A stretch of 42,501 bases of DNA from Halobacteriales archaeon QS_4_70_19 (GTDB lineage Archaea > Halobacteriota > Halobacteria > Halobacteriales > Haloarculaceae), in contig PXRM01000025.1 of NCBI GenBank assembly GCA_003020985.1, forward strand, positions 93,190 to 135,690, written 5' to 3'. Below the pieces are notes generated by a model that was given only the letters and a program-made list of their open reading frames with translations, ran no database searches and was not told the DNA's origin. The position numbers and the translations under genes were made by a program. Within the stretch, counting starts at the first letter, position 1, and every line of letters starts with the position of its first letter. Below, one piece after another: positions 16,159 through 24,324 of the stretch.

Positions 16159-16455
16159 TCAGTCCGCTTTCGCTGCCTCCGCCTCGTCCTCGACCCGGAG
16201 CCCGTAGTAGCCCGGCTGGGAGTCGTGCTCGGGCTCAGCGAAGACGAACCGTTCCTGGTTGTAGACGAGCCACGGGATGGCCCAGTCCAGCAGGACGTTC
16301 TCCGTCTCGACGTCGAGCTCCTGGTCCAGCGGGACGCCCTGCAGCAGCCGGGCGATCTCGTAGACGGTGTAGAGCCGGTCGGCGTCGAGCACCTCCTCCG
16401 GCTCGCGGAACTCCAGCGACCGCAGGTCCTCGAACGAGTCGCGGGGGCGTGGCAT
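16159..16455 (-). CDS. Haloarchaeal conserved protein (DUF5827-like)
   Basis: A 98-residue protein. MPRPRDSFEDLRSLEFREPE is followed by EVLDADRLYTVYEIARLLQG and LDWAIPWLVYNQERFVFAEP, ending in an acidic tail. The YTVYEIARLLQG helix and the Trp/Pro-containing AIPWLVYN are the recognisable parts, matching what I recall as DUF5827 in haloarchaea; the function is not known. ATG 16455 is taken as the start. The frame stays open into the remnant lipoprotein pseudogene upstream, so an in-frame read-through from the remnant would add about 31 residues, but that segment belongs to the other protein. Confidence 0.8.
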   Translation of the reverse strand: MPRPRDSFEDLRSLEFREPEEVLDADRLYTVYEIARLLQGVPLDQELDVETENVLLDWAIPWLVYNQERFVFAEPEHDSQPGYYGLRVEDEAEAAKAD

Positions 16456-16504
16456 ACGCCGCTCCAGGCGGCGGGGGCGGGAAACCGTTGCGGGTCGCCC
16501 GCGT

Positions 16505-17090
16505 CCTCGGTCCGGCAGGAACTCGAAGTCCCGGACCTCGAGGGACACCTCGGTGCGGAGCGGTCCGTCCGGCGTCGCCTCCCTGACACGCGTGCTGTCG
16601 ATGACGAAGCGGTGCGTGCCCGGGCCAGCGGCGTATCCACCTCGCTCTGCCCGCTGGCACCCATCACCGGGTGCCGCCCGGACGGGCTCAGGCGCCCGCG
16701 CTCCCCGGCACCACCGGTCGCGCGCCCGTTTCCCTGCTGGGCGTCCCTTCCTGGTCTCCCGGCGGAGTCACCGGCCCGCTGCCCACTCTGTTTCTCCCCG
16801 GACCCTGCTCACGCTGCTCGGCCCCACGGTCCACGGCCCGCCGGTAGACGGCAAACTGGCCCGGGTCCGCCCGTCCGCCGAACAGGAACACGTCGAACGG
16901 ACCGTCGGTGGCCACCTCGTAGTGGAGGTTGAACTGCTTCCCCCCGTCGACCCGCAGCGGTTCGTGGGAGAACTCTCCGGCTGGAATCTCCGGCTCCGCC
17001 GCGCCTGAGCGTCTCCCGTCGGCCGCTACACCCCGCGAGTGCGACCGCACCTCCCGACGCCAGCGCGCCGAGGAAGGTCCGTCCCTCCAT
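16505..17090 (-). pseudogene. Secreted lipoprotein gene broken by at least two frameshifts
   Basis: ATG 17090 opens a lipoprotein signal: MEGRTFLGALASGGAVALAG then Cys, a lipobox. Just after the Cys (about 17010-17018) the sensible reading jumps frame to EPEIPAGEFSHEPLRVDGGK, with QFNLHYEVATDGPFDVFLFG following, and carries on to a TGA at 16690. A third frame then contains a further domain piece, GTHRFVIDSTRVREATPDGP and TEVSLEVRDFEFLPD, ending near 16510 without its own stop and open into the next gene. The pieces are in the right order for one exported beta-rich lipoprotein of about 190 residues. It lies between sod and the DUF5827-like gene. It may be decayed, or the sequence may contain indel errors. 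Confidence 0.55.
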
Positions 17091-17263
17091 CACCGGACCG
17101 TTCGCCACGAACGGGTTGCATCGACGGCCGAACGGTTCGGCGGGTCGAGCTGACACGCTGGGGGACGGACACGGACCAGCGTCTCCGATACGGCGCGGTC
17201 GCTCCCGGGCGAGCGCGAAAGAAAGCGACGTTCTGGAGCCGCGGCAGCGGCCTCGTCCCGGTC

Positions 17264-17878
17264 CTACTCGAACAGATCGACGACCGTCTGGAACTGCTCC
17301 TCGCAGTAGTCCCAGTCGACGTTGTCGAGGAACCCCTCGATGAAGCTCCCGCGGTCCGGACCGTAGTCGTAGTAGTAGGAGTGCTCCCACACGTCCAGCG
17401 CCACGATGGGGTGGCTCCCCCAGAGGGCACCCTGGTCGTGCTTGTCAACCACGACGTTCCGGAGCTGGTTGGCGACGGGGTCGTAGACCGTCAGGGCCCA
17501 GCCGCCCGCGGCGCCCGCGGCGGCCTCGAACTCGCCCCTCCAGCCCTCGAACGAGCCGAAGTCCTCCTCGATGCGGTCCCCGAGGGCGCCCGACGGCTGG
17601 CCGCCGCCGTTCTCGGGGTCCATGTTCTCCCAGAAGTGGGTGTGGAGGTAGTGCCCACAGCCGTTGTGGGTCACGTTCCGCATGGCACTGCCGGAGGAGC
17701 CGAAGTCGCCGGAGGAGCGGTTCTCGGCCAGCGTCTCCTCGGCACTGTCCAGTCCGTTGACGTAGCCGTTGTGGTGCGTGTCGTGGTGCCACGTGAGCAC
17801 CTGCTCGTCCAGGAACGGCTCGAGGGCGTCGTAGTCGTACGGCAGCTCGGGGAGTTCGGGGTTGGAACGTTCGGGCAT
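17264..17878 (-). CDS. sod: Superoxide dismutase, Fe/Mn family
   Basis: A 204-residue cytoplasmic enzyme that dismutates superoxide to oxygen and hydrogen peroxide. The metal ligands are in place: His31 in HHDTHHNGYVN, His79 in LHTHFWENM, Asp162 in LDVWEHSYYYDYG and His166. GGQPSGAL and the ALWGSHPIVALDVWEH block are typical of haloarchaeal Mn-type enzymes; the metal cannot be assigned from sequence alone. ATG 17878 (MPERSNPELPELPYDYDALE) matches the family N-terminus. A TATA-like GTTAAA lies 35-40 bases upstream (17913-17918), implying a leader of about 10 bases. Confidence 0.96.
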   Translation of the reverse strand: MPERSNPELPELPYDYDALEPFLDEQVLTWHHDTHHNGYVNGLDSAEETLAENRSSGDFGSSGSAMRNVTHNGCGHYLHTHFWENMDPENGGGQPSGALGDRIEEDFGSFEGWRGEFEAAAGAAGGWALTVYDPVANQLRNVVVDKHDQGALWGSHPIVALDVWEHSYYYDYGPDRGSFIEGFLDNVDWDYCEEQFQTVVDLFE

Positions 17879-17912
17879 CTGTATCACCAGTCGGGCCCAC
17901 TCGCGGCTCCGG

Positions 17913-17918
17913 GTTAAA
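17913..17918 (-). promoter_or_regulatory. TATA-like element of the superoxide dismutase gene
   Basis: The minus strand reads TTTAAC, 35-40 bases upstream of the ATG at 17878. It predicts a short leader of about 10 bases, unlike the leaderless genes nearby. Confidence 0.35.
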
Positions 17919-17985
17919 CGTTGAGGCGCCGGAAGGACCGTTGGACGGCTCTGCAGAAATCGAGGGAGAGAGAACTCGTGTCGGA

Positions 17986-19041
17986 CTATCCGGGACCCGG
18001 AATCGCGTCCGGTCGGAGCGCCCTGTCCGCCACGTCGGGGAACAGAGCGTCGAGATCGGCATCGGGTTCGGCGAGCCGGTACGCCCGTCCCTCGCCGGTC
18101 ACGATGTCGGCCGCGGCGAGGTGGTGGAGGTGGGCGTACGCCTCGCCCGGCCCGTGGAGGATGTGGATGGACGAGAGCCCGCCGAACAGGTGCGCCGAGA
18201 CCGCCCACGGGTCGGCCGGGCCGGACTCCCGGAGGAAGTCGACGATGCGCCCGGTCCGCTCGCGGTGATGGACGACGATGTCCGCGGCCCGCCCCACGGG
18301 GTCGACGATGGTGCCCCGGTGGCCCGGCCAGGCCCGCGTGTAGCCCGTGCGGACGATTCCCGCGAGCGTCTCCAGGTAGTCCGCCAGCGGCGTCTCGACG
18401 CGGGTGTCGGCACCGCCGACGTTCGGGGTGTAGTACGGCAGCAGCGCGTCCCCGCTGAACAGTTCGCGGCCGTCCCGACCGTCGAAGGCGAACCCGGTCA
18501 GGCCGGCCGCGTGGCCGGGCAGGTGGACCGCCTCCAGTTCGATGTCGCCCGCGGCGAACGTGGCCCCGCCGACGAACGGCTCCACCTCCGGTGACGGGCC
18601 GACGCCCGCTCCCCCGGCGTCCATGAAGGCGAACAGCTCCTCGCGCTCGTCCTCGGGCATCCCCCACTCGTCGACGAGCCGTTCGAGCGTCTCGCGGTTC
18701 TCCGCCTCGTCGTGGGGGTTCCCCTCGATGAGTCCCGCGTCGGCCTCGTGTGCCCGGACGACGCAGTCGCTCTCCGCCTGGATGGTACCTGCCAGCCCGA
18801 CGTGGTCCATGTGCCAGTGGGTGAGCAGGATCTGGTCGACGTCCGCGAACGACAGGTCGTACGCCGCCAGCCCCTCGCGGAGGTCCTGCTCGACCTCGGG
18901 CATTCCGATGCCGGTGTCGACGAGCGTCGTAGGCCCGGCGTCCGTGTCGGCACCGACGACGTAGCAGTTGTTCTGGCCCTCGAAGGCGTTGTTGCCGAGC
19001 TGGACCTGGCCCAGTTCGAACGGGAGCGCGGGGTCGGTCAT
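17986..19041 (-). CDS. MBL-fold metallo-hydrolase
   Basis: A 351-residue metallo-beta-lactamase-fold hydrolase, probably binding two metal ions. The metal-binding motif is THWHMDH (His75, His77, Asp79, His80). It is followed by HLPGHAAG (next His), LFSGDALL (bridging Asp) and WPGHRGTI (last His). The C-terminal 90 residues form a helical extension with HHRERTGRIVDFL and AHLHHLAAADIV, like the winged-helix tail of LACTB2-type and related hydrolases, which cut RNA or thioesters. ATG 19041 overlaps the stop of the upstream modifier gene (ATGA) and has a Shine-Dalgarno GGAGGG five bases upstream, so translation is probably coupled. The substrate is unknown; the link to a ubiquitin-like protein is notable. 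Confidence 0.88.
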   Translation of the reverse strand: MTDPALPFELGQVQLGNNAFEGQNNCYVVGADTDAGPTTLVDTGIGMPEVEQDLREGLAAYDLSFADVDQILLTHWHMDHVGLAGTIQAESDCVVRAHEADAGLIEGNPHDEAENRETLERLVDEWGMPEDEREELFAFMDAGGAGVGPSPEVEPFVGGATFAAGDIELEAVHLPGHAAGLTGFAFDGRDGRELFSGDALLPYYTPNVGGADTRVETPLADYLETLAGIVRTGYTRAWPGHRGTIVDPVGRAADIVVHHRERTGRIVDFLRESGPADPWAVSAHLFGGLSSIHILHGPGEAYAHLHHLAAADIVTGEGRAYRLAEPDADLDALFPDVADRALRPDAIPGPG

Positions 19042-19349
19042 CGTGCCCCTCCGGAGCCGCCGGAGACCGAGGGTGCGACGGTCACGGTATCGTCCGGTTC
19101 GAGGGCCGTCTCCGGGCCGTCCAGCTCTCGGACGGGCACGCCGTTCCGCGAGATGTTGACGTGTGGCCGGAGCCGCTCCTCGCTGGTGAACAGCAGCGCG
19201 GAGAGGTCCGGGTGGTCCCGGGCTATCGCCTGGAGCGCCGCGCCGACCGACGTCCCCGACGCCACGTCCCGCTCGACCGCTTTCTCGCCGATCGCGTCGC
19301 GGACGGTGCCGTAGAACTCCACGGTCACCGTCGCGTCGTCACCTGCCAT
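19038..19349 (-). CDS. Ubiquitin-like small archaeal modifier / MoaD-ThiS family protein
   Basis: A 103-residue beta-grasp protein of the MoaD/ThiS/SAMP family. In haloarchaea such proteins serve as sulfur carriers for molybdopterin or tRNA thiolation and as protein modifiers (SAMPylation). Recognisable parts are TVTVEFYGTVRDAIGEKAVE, the helix SVGAALQAIARDHPDLSALL, and HVNISRNGVPVRELDG then ALEPDDTVTVAPSVSGG. Family members end in exposed Gly-Gly. Here the end is SVSGGSGGAR, so the diglycine is followed by Ala-Arg and would need trimming to be activated. ATG 19349 follows a weak TATA-like patch. It is coupled to the MBL hydrolase by a four-base overlap. Confidence 0.87.
   Translation of the reverse strand: MAGDDATVTVEFYGTVRDAIGEKAVERDVASGTSVGAALQAIARDHPDLSALLFTSEERLRPHVNISRNGVPVRELDGPETALEPDDTVTVAPSVSGGSGGAR
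19047..19052 (-). promoter_or_regulatory. Shine-Dalgarno inside the modifier gene
   Basis: GGAGGG on the minus strand lies 5 bases before the MBL gene ATG. The same six bases are the two glycine codons (residues 100-101) of the overlapping ubiquitin-like protein. Confidence 0.6.
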
Positions 19350-19406
19350 ACCGTCGCGTCGGCCGGGGCCGTGAAAGGCTTGCCCCCGATGGATGTCGGC
19401 AGCGAC

Positions 19407-20783
19407 TCAGTCCTGCGGGACGGCCGACGGTTCCTCGCCCCCCGGGGGAACGGTCCCGCTCCCGAGCGTCTCCTCGACCTGCGTGACGACGAGGACGAGC
19501 CCCAGCAGCGAGAGGCCGGCGCCGAAGGCGAACGGGACGACCAGGCCGTAGGAGAAGAGGAAGCCGGAGACGAGCGGGCCGAAGGCGACGCCCAGTCCGA
19601 ACGCCATCGTCAGCACCGACAGGGTGGTCCCGGAGTTGCCGCCCGCGAGGTCGCCCGCGACCGCGAGGGCGGGTGCGAACACCATCGCCACCGCGATGCC
19701 GTGCAGCAGGCGGGCGACGAGCATCAGCGCCGGGCCGAGGGCGCTCTCGGGAGCGATGAGGAGTGGAACGAGCCCCTGGGCGAGCACTGCCGGGACGAGC
19801 AGGACGAAGCCCGCGACCAGGAACGGGCGGCGGCCGTACTCGTCCGCCCAGTTGCCGATGGGCACCTGGAGGAGGACGTTCGCCGCGACGACCGCGGAGA
19901 ACTGTAGCCCGAACAGGGTCGAGCCCTGGCCCAGGGCCGTGTTGATGGGCGCCTGGAGCGTCGCGAACAGGGCGATGGTCAGCGCCATGAACAGCGTCCC
20001 CACGCCGACCGTGAACACCGTGTCGAGCCCGCCCTCGGGGTCGAACATCTTCACGGAGATGTTCTCTGCCGCCTCGGCCTCGGGGCGTGGCGGCTCGTCC
20101 ACCAGCCAGACCACGAGGGCGAACGAGACGACCGCACCGAGGACGGCGATCGCGAACGCCGCGTTGAACCCCGAGAGGGTCAGTCCACCGAGGGCGTACT
20201 GCGTGACGGTCTCGCTGCCGAACCCGCCGGCGATGACGATGCCGGCGACGATGGGGCCGAAGCCGAACCCGATGAGCCGGAACGTGTTGAAGACGCCGAA
20301 GTTCCCCCCACGCTCGTCGTCGCTGGCCGCGTAGTCGTTCACCAGGGCGACCGTCGCCGGAACGGTCAGCGCCGCGCCAAGCCCCTGGAACGCCCGCACG
20401 AGCAGGATGGCGCCGTACGAGGAGACGACGGGATAGGTCGCGCTCGCAACTCCGAACACGACGAGGCCGCCGAGGATGAACGGCTTGCGCGCCCCCACGC
20501 GGTCCGAGATGCGCCCCGTGACCGGCTGGCCGAAGCTGTTGAGGAAGCCGAACAGCGAGAGCACCAGCCCGATGAGGAACTCCTCGGTCAGGACGAAGCC
20601 GAGGACCGTCCCACCGACGAGGCCGTCGATCGAGATCTGCCCGCTCGCGATGTACAGGGGGAGGACGATGATGAGAAAGGAGTTGCCCAGCGCGTCGGCC
20701 ATGCGAGCCATAGCCAGCGCGAGTACTCGACGGTCGGTCCCGAAAACCATTACCAGCGGGTTCGACCGGCGACCGTTTGACAC
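19407..20783 (-). CDS. Major facilitator superfamily transporter
   Basis: A membrane transporter of about 458 residues with 12 predicted helices. The A-motif between helices 2 and 3 is GRISDRVGARKPFILGG (about residues 75-91), and the equivalent in the second half is GNWADEYGRRPFLVAG. A polar central loop of about 40 residues (EPPRPEAEAAENISVKMFDP) separates the halves. It resembles drug/sugar exporter-type MFS proteins of haloarchaea. The start is uncertain: GTG 20783 gives the full frame, and ATG 20750 (MVFGTDRRVLALAMARM) is a good alternative 11 residues in, closer to the first helix. No partner genes indicate a substrate. Confidence 0.88.
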   Translation of the reverse strand: MSNGRRSNPLVMVFGTDRRVLALAMARMADALGNSFLIIVLPLYIASGQISIDGLVGGTVLGFVLTEEFLIGLVLSLFGFLNSFGQPVTGRISDRVGARKPFILGGLVVFGVASATYPVVSSYGAILLVRAFQGLGAALTVPATVALVNDYAASDDERGGNFGVFNTFRLIGFGFGPIVAGIVIAGGFGSETVTQYALGGLTLSGFNAAFAIAVLGAVVSFALVVWLVDEPPRPEAEAAENISVKMFDPEGGLDTVFTVGVGTLFMALTIALFATLQAPINTALGQGSTLFGLQFSAVVAANVLLQVPIGNWADEYGRRPFLVAGFVLLVPAVLAQGLVPLLIAPESALGPALMLVARLLHGIAVAMVFAPALAVAGDLAGGNSGTTLSVLTMAFGLGVAFGPLVSGFLFSYGLVVPFAFGAGLSLLGLVLVVTQVEETLGSGTVPPGGEEPSAVPQD

Positions 20784-20858
20784 TTTGCATCCGCGGCCTG
20801 GGGGGGTGACACCGGTGTAACCGGGCGGCTCGGCGTTCGGTCGCCCTGTCCGCTGCGG

Positions 20859-21917
20859 TCAGAGCCCCGGGAGACGGTCCCGGAAGTCCGTCCACACCGC
20901 CTTCGGCGAGACGGTGGTCCGGACGACCACCGACCGGCCGTCCGGCCCGAGTCGGACCCCGACCACGCCGCTGTCCGGGTCGCCGGACTCGTCGGTCAGC
21001 TTCCGGAGGGCCGCCCGGACGTTCTCGTCCTCGGCGATGGAGCGGGGGTCGTAGACGAAGACGAACGAGGTGAGCGTCTCGCGGGCGGCGAAGCGCAGCC
21101 CCACGCCGAACGCCCGGATGTCGTCGACCGTCGTGGCGAGCGTCGGCCAGTCCCGGGGGACGGCGTCGGCGACGCGGGTCGCGAGCCCCTCGTCGAAGGT
21201 GATGCCCCCGGAGACCGGGGGGGTCCCCAGCGGCGACGCACCCAGCGCACGCCCGACCGAGCGCAGGTCGCGGTCCGGACCCGTCGTGCCGGCGGTGCCG
21301 GCTCCTCTCCGGTCCCCGCCGTCGCCAGCCGCGCCCGCCCGGACCATCGCCGCGACCGCCTCGACGGCGCTCCCCTCGGGGGAGAGCATGCCGCCGGCGA
21401 TGGCCTCCCCCTCGCTCACGGCGAGGCCCAGCGACCCGGACGCCGTGACACCCCCGCGGTGGATGCGGTCGAGGAACCCCGGCTCGTAGCCGAACAGCCG
21501 GTGGTCCGCCACGGGGTCGTGCTCCGTGACGCCCCCCTGGGTGAACTCCCGCACGACCCGTCGTGACTCGATGTCCCCCGTGACCGCCACCGTCGTTCCC
21601 GCCGTCGTCAGCTCCGGCGTGCCGAAGGCCAGCGCCGTCACCCGGCGCAGGTCAGTCACGTCGACGGACGCGACGCTCCGGTCGAACGACGTCACCGTCG
21701 CCGCCCACTCCTCGGGCAGCAGCTCCCGGCGCTCCCACGCCGCCGGAACCTCGACGGTCAGATACGACTGCCACGGGAACGCCCGCCCCAGTTCTGCCGA
21801 CGGGTCGTACAGCCACCGCTCTGCGGGTGGCTCTCCCACGGTCGTCGAACAGCCCGCCAGCCCGACGGCTGCCGCCGTGGCTCCGACCGCCGTCAGGAAC
21901 CGTCGTCGGGAAGGCAT
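20859..21917 (-). CDS. Tat-exported lipoprotein of unknown function
   Basis: A 352-residue protein. MPSRRRFLTAVGATAAAVGL ends in a lipobox with Cys23: twin arginines at 4-6, a hydrophobic core and AGC. This is the usual haloarchaeal Tat lipoprotein signal, so it should sit on the outer face of the membrane. The mature part has alternating strands and helices (VEVPAAWERRELLPEEWAAT, VTALAFGTPELTTAGTTVAV, RFAARETLTSFVFVYDP) and no catalytic motif I recognise. A Gly/Arg-rich disordered insert lies around residues 190-215. It is a single gene with its own promoter; upstream is the palindrome array that follows sdhA. Confidence 0.82.
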   Translation of the reverse strand: MPSRRRFLTAVGATAAAVGLAGCSTTVGEPPAERWLYDPSAELGRAFPWQSYLTVEVPAAWERRELLPEEWAATVTSFDRSVASVDVTDLRRVTALAFGTPELTTAGTTVAVTGDIESRRVVREFTQGGVTEHDPVADHRLFGYEPGFLDRIHRGGVTASGSLGLAVSEGEAIAGGMLSPEGSAVEAVAAMVRAGAAGDGGDRRGAGTAGTTGPDRDLRSVGRALGASPLGTPPVSGGITFDEGLATRVADAVPRDWPTLATTVDDIRAFGVGLRFAARETLTSFVFVYDPRSIAEDENVRAALRKLTDESGDPDSGVVGVRLGPDGRSVVVRTTVSPKAVWTDFRDRLPGL

Positions 21918-21937
21918 CAGCGGCCGTTAGCTACCGA

Positions 21938-21950
21938 CATACAAATACTT
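21938..21950 (-). promoter_or_regulatory. TATA region of the Tat lipoprotein gene
   Basis: The minus strand reads AAGTATTTGTATG, centred 27 bases upstream of the ATG at 21917, in a clearly AT-rich stretch. It fits a leaderless promoter. Confidence 0.5.
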
Positions 21951-22069
21951 CTTGACACGAGTGGCGGGTCCGGGTATCGTGACCTCCCGCGAAGATATCC
22001 CGGATAGTATCGAGTTAATGTAGATTGAGTTGATATGAGTAAGTGAAAATAGCTATTGTGTCTCGTAGC

Positions 22070-22437
22070 GGATTATTTTTCAGTATCGAGCTGAATAATC
22101 CACGAGCAGGACGGGACTCCGTCCCGTTGCAGTCGGGTCTCCGAAAATCCGGGGATTTTCGGGATGACGAGAATCGCTCCGCGATTCTCGGACCACGTCG
22201 CCCGACGACGGAGCGAGCGCGGTCCTTTTTCTGAACGTTTTCTGCCGTCGTCGGAACGCGGCGCGTTCTGATCGCCCGTGGAATCGCGGAGCGATTCCAC
22301 GACCGCGGGTGGTTCGTCGGCGGAGTCGACGAACGAACGGCTGGCCGACGACGCCGGCCGGCCGGTTCCCGCAGGCGCCGAAGGCCGTTCGCGAGAGCGA
22401 AGCTCTCGCGCGGCCCATCAGAACGCTTCGCGTTCTG
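22070..22437. repeat. Array of short palindromes between sdhA and the Tat lipoprotein gene
   Basis: About 370 bases hold at least eight mostly perfect hairpins. They are ACGGGACtccGTCCCGT (22111-22127), CCGAAAATCC-GG-GGATTTTCGG (22141-22162), CGAGAATCG-ctccg-CGATTCTCG (22168-22190) and a 10-base pair CCGACGACGG/CCGTCGTCGG (22202-22211 and 22245-22254). The rest are GAACGC-ggc-GCGTTC (22254-22268), GTGGAATCG-cggag-CGATTCCAC (22278-22300), CGCGAGAGC-gaa-GCTCTCGCG (22390-22410) and CAGAACGC-ttc-GCGTTCTG (22419-22437). A looser one, GGATTATT...AATAATCC, starts the array at 22070. No coding potential is seen. It follows the sdhA stop (22471) in the direction of transcription, so the sdh transcript would run into it. 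Confidence 0.85.
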
Positions 22438-22470
22438 AGGACGCCGAGGAAGCCCGAACCGCGGGAAAGC

Positions 22471-24324
22471 TCAGTAGGAGCGGACCTTCGGCTCGTACGC
22501 TTTCTCGGCACCCTCGAGGATGACATCAGTGTAGTAGAGTTCGGGGGAGCCGTCCGACCACTGGACCATCGTGTGCTTGAGCCACTCGTCGTCCTTGCGC
22601 TCCTGGTGCTCGGCGCGCCAGTGGGCGCCGCGGAACTCGTCGCGGGCGAGCGCGCCGAGCGTGATGGTCTCGGCGACGTCGATGAGGTTCCGCGTCTCGA
22701 TGGTGTGGATGACGTCCGTGTTGTACGTGTCGGAGGGGTCGGAGACGGCGACGTGTTGGTACTCCTCGCGACACTCGCGGATGATCTCCAGTGCCTTCTT
22801 CAGGCCCTCCTCTTCGCGGAAGACGTTGACCCAGCGGGTCATCGCCTTCTGGAGCTTGTCGCGGATCTCCGCGTGGTTGCGGCCGTCGCGCCCCTTCAGA
22901 CGCTCGACGCGCTGGCGCTGCTGCTCGACGGTCCGCTCGACGGTCTCCGCGGGGGTGGCGAGTTGGCCGCCGTCGGCCGCCCGCTCTCCGCCGTCGGCCG
23001 CCACGTCGTCGTCCGTGGGGCCGAGCGCGCCGGGCTCGACCGGTGCGCCGAGGTCGTCCTCGTGCTCGATGGCGGCGGAGGGGCCCGTCTCGACGAGCGC
23101 CTCCCCCAGGTCGCGCCCGGCGGCGTGGTAGCCGGCCTGGGCACCGAAGACGATGAGTTCGGGCAGCGCGTTGCCGCCGAGCCGGTTGGAGCCGTGGACG
23201 GAGACGCAGGCGCACTCGCCCGCGGCGTAGAGGCCGGAGACGCAGGTCTCGCCGTGCTCGTTGACCTCGATGCCGCCCATGTGGTAGTGCTGGCCGGGCT
23301 TGACCGGCATCGGCTCGACGAGCCCGTCGACGCCCTCGAAGTCCTCCGCGAGGTGGAGGATGTTCTCCAGCCGGTCGAGGACGCGCTCCTCGCCCAGGTG
23401 GCGCATGTCGAGGTAGACGTACTCGTCCTCGACGCCGCGGCCCTCGTTGACCTCCGTCAGCTCCGCGCGGGAGACGACGTCGCGCGAGGCGAGTTCGCCG
23501 GCGTTGTTCGCGTAGCCGTACTCGAACATGAACCGCTCGCCCTCGGCGTTGTAGAGGATGCCACCCTCCCCACGGACGCCCTCGGAGATGAGGACGCCCG
23601 TCGACGGGAGCGTCGTGGGGTGGAACTGGACGAACTCCATGTCCTCGACCGGGACGCCGGCGCGGTAGGCCATCGCCGGGCCGTCGCCGGTGTTGGCGAC
23701 GGCGTTGGTGGTGTGGTCGAAGGCCTGGCCGTCGCCGCCGGTGGCGAGCACGACGCCGTTGTTGGCTCGGAAGCCGACGATCTCGCCGTTCTTGATGTCG
23801 TAGGCCACGCAGCCGTGGCACTCCCGGTTCTCGGGGTCGGCCTCGTCCGTGACGGCGAGATCCATGACGTAGAACTCGTCGTAGACCTTGATACCCCGCT
23901 TGACGACCTGCTCGTACATCGTGTGGAGCAGGTGGTGGCCGGTCTCGGCGCCGGCGTAGGTGGTGCGCGGGAAGGAGAGGCCACCGAACGGGCGCTGGGA
24001 GACGCGGCCGTCGTCCTCCCGGCTGAACGGCATCCCCCAGTGCTCGAGCTGGATGACCTCCTCGGGGGAGGTCTCGCAGAGGGTCTCGATGGCCGGGGCG
24101 TCGCCCAGGTAGTCCGAGCCCTTCATCGTGTCGTATGCGTGGTCGGTCCAGTCGTCGCCGTCGCGCAGCGCGGCGTTGATGCCGCCCTCGGCCGCGCCGG
24201 TGTGGCTGCGGACGGGGTGGAGCTTCGAGACGAGCGCCACGTCGGCGCCCTCCTCGTGCGCGGCGATAGCCGCCCGGAGGCCGGCGCCGCCGGCGCCGAC
24301 CACGATGACGTCGTGTTCGTACAT
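22471..24324 (-). CDS. sdhA: Succinate dehydrogenase flavoprotein subunit
   Basis: A 617-residue catalytic subunit of complex II that oxidises succinate to fumarate in the citric acid cycle. The FAD Rossmann motif is VIVVGAGGAGLRAAI (6-20). His41 in RSHTGAAEGG is the covalent FAD attachment residue. FVQFHPTTLPSTGVLISEGVRGEGG contains the active-site His, Thr, Glu and Arg, and HYHMGGIEVN and GSNRLGGNALPELIVFG are typical. A 60-residue polar insertion (about 430-470, DLGAPVEPGALGPTDDDVAA) is probably a surface linker. ATG 24324 is chosen at the Rossmann start. It is the last gene of the sdhCDBA operon, after a 132-base gap behind sdhB with no obvious promoter. Confidence 0.97.
   Translation of the reverse strand: MYEHDVIVVGAGGAGLRAAIAAHEEGADVALVSKLHPVRSHTGAAEGGINAALRDGDDWTDHAYDTMKGSDYLGDAPAIETLCETSPEEVIQLEHWGMPFSREDDGRVSQRPFGGLSFPRTTYAGAETGHHLLHTMYEQVVKRGIKVYDEFYVMDLAVTDEADPENRECHGCVAYDIKNGEIVGFRANNGVVLATGGDGQAFDHTTNAVANTGDGPAMAYRAGVPVEDMEFVQFHPTTLPSTGVLISEGVRGEGGILYNAEGERFMFEYGYANNAGELASRDVVSRAELTEVNEGRGVEDEYVYLDMRHLGEERVLDRLENILHLAEDFEGVDGLVEPMPVKPGQHYHMGGIEVNEHGETCVSGLYAAGECACVSVHGSNRLGGNALPELIVFGAQAGYHAAGRDLGEALVETGPSAAIEHEDDLGAPVEPGALGPTDDDVAADGGERAADGGQLATPAETVERTVEQQRQRVERLKGRDGRNHAEIRDKLQKAMTRWVNVFREEEGLKKALEIIRECREEYQHVAVSDPSDTYNTDVIHTIETRNLIDVAETITLGALARDEFRGAHWRAEHQERKDDEWLKHTMVQWSDGSPELYYTDVILEGAEKAYEPKVRSY

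Noticed and set aside
22043..22234. Small plus-strand reading in the palindrome array
   Set aside because: It passes through several perfect hairpins and has no protein character; the palindromes are the better explanation.
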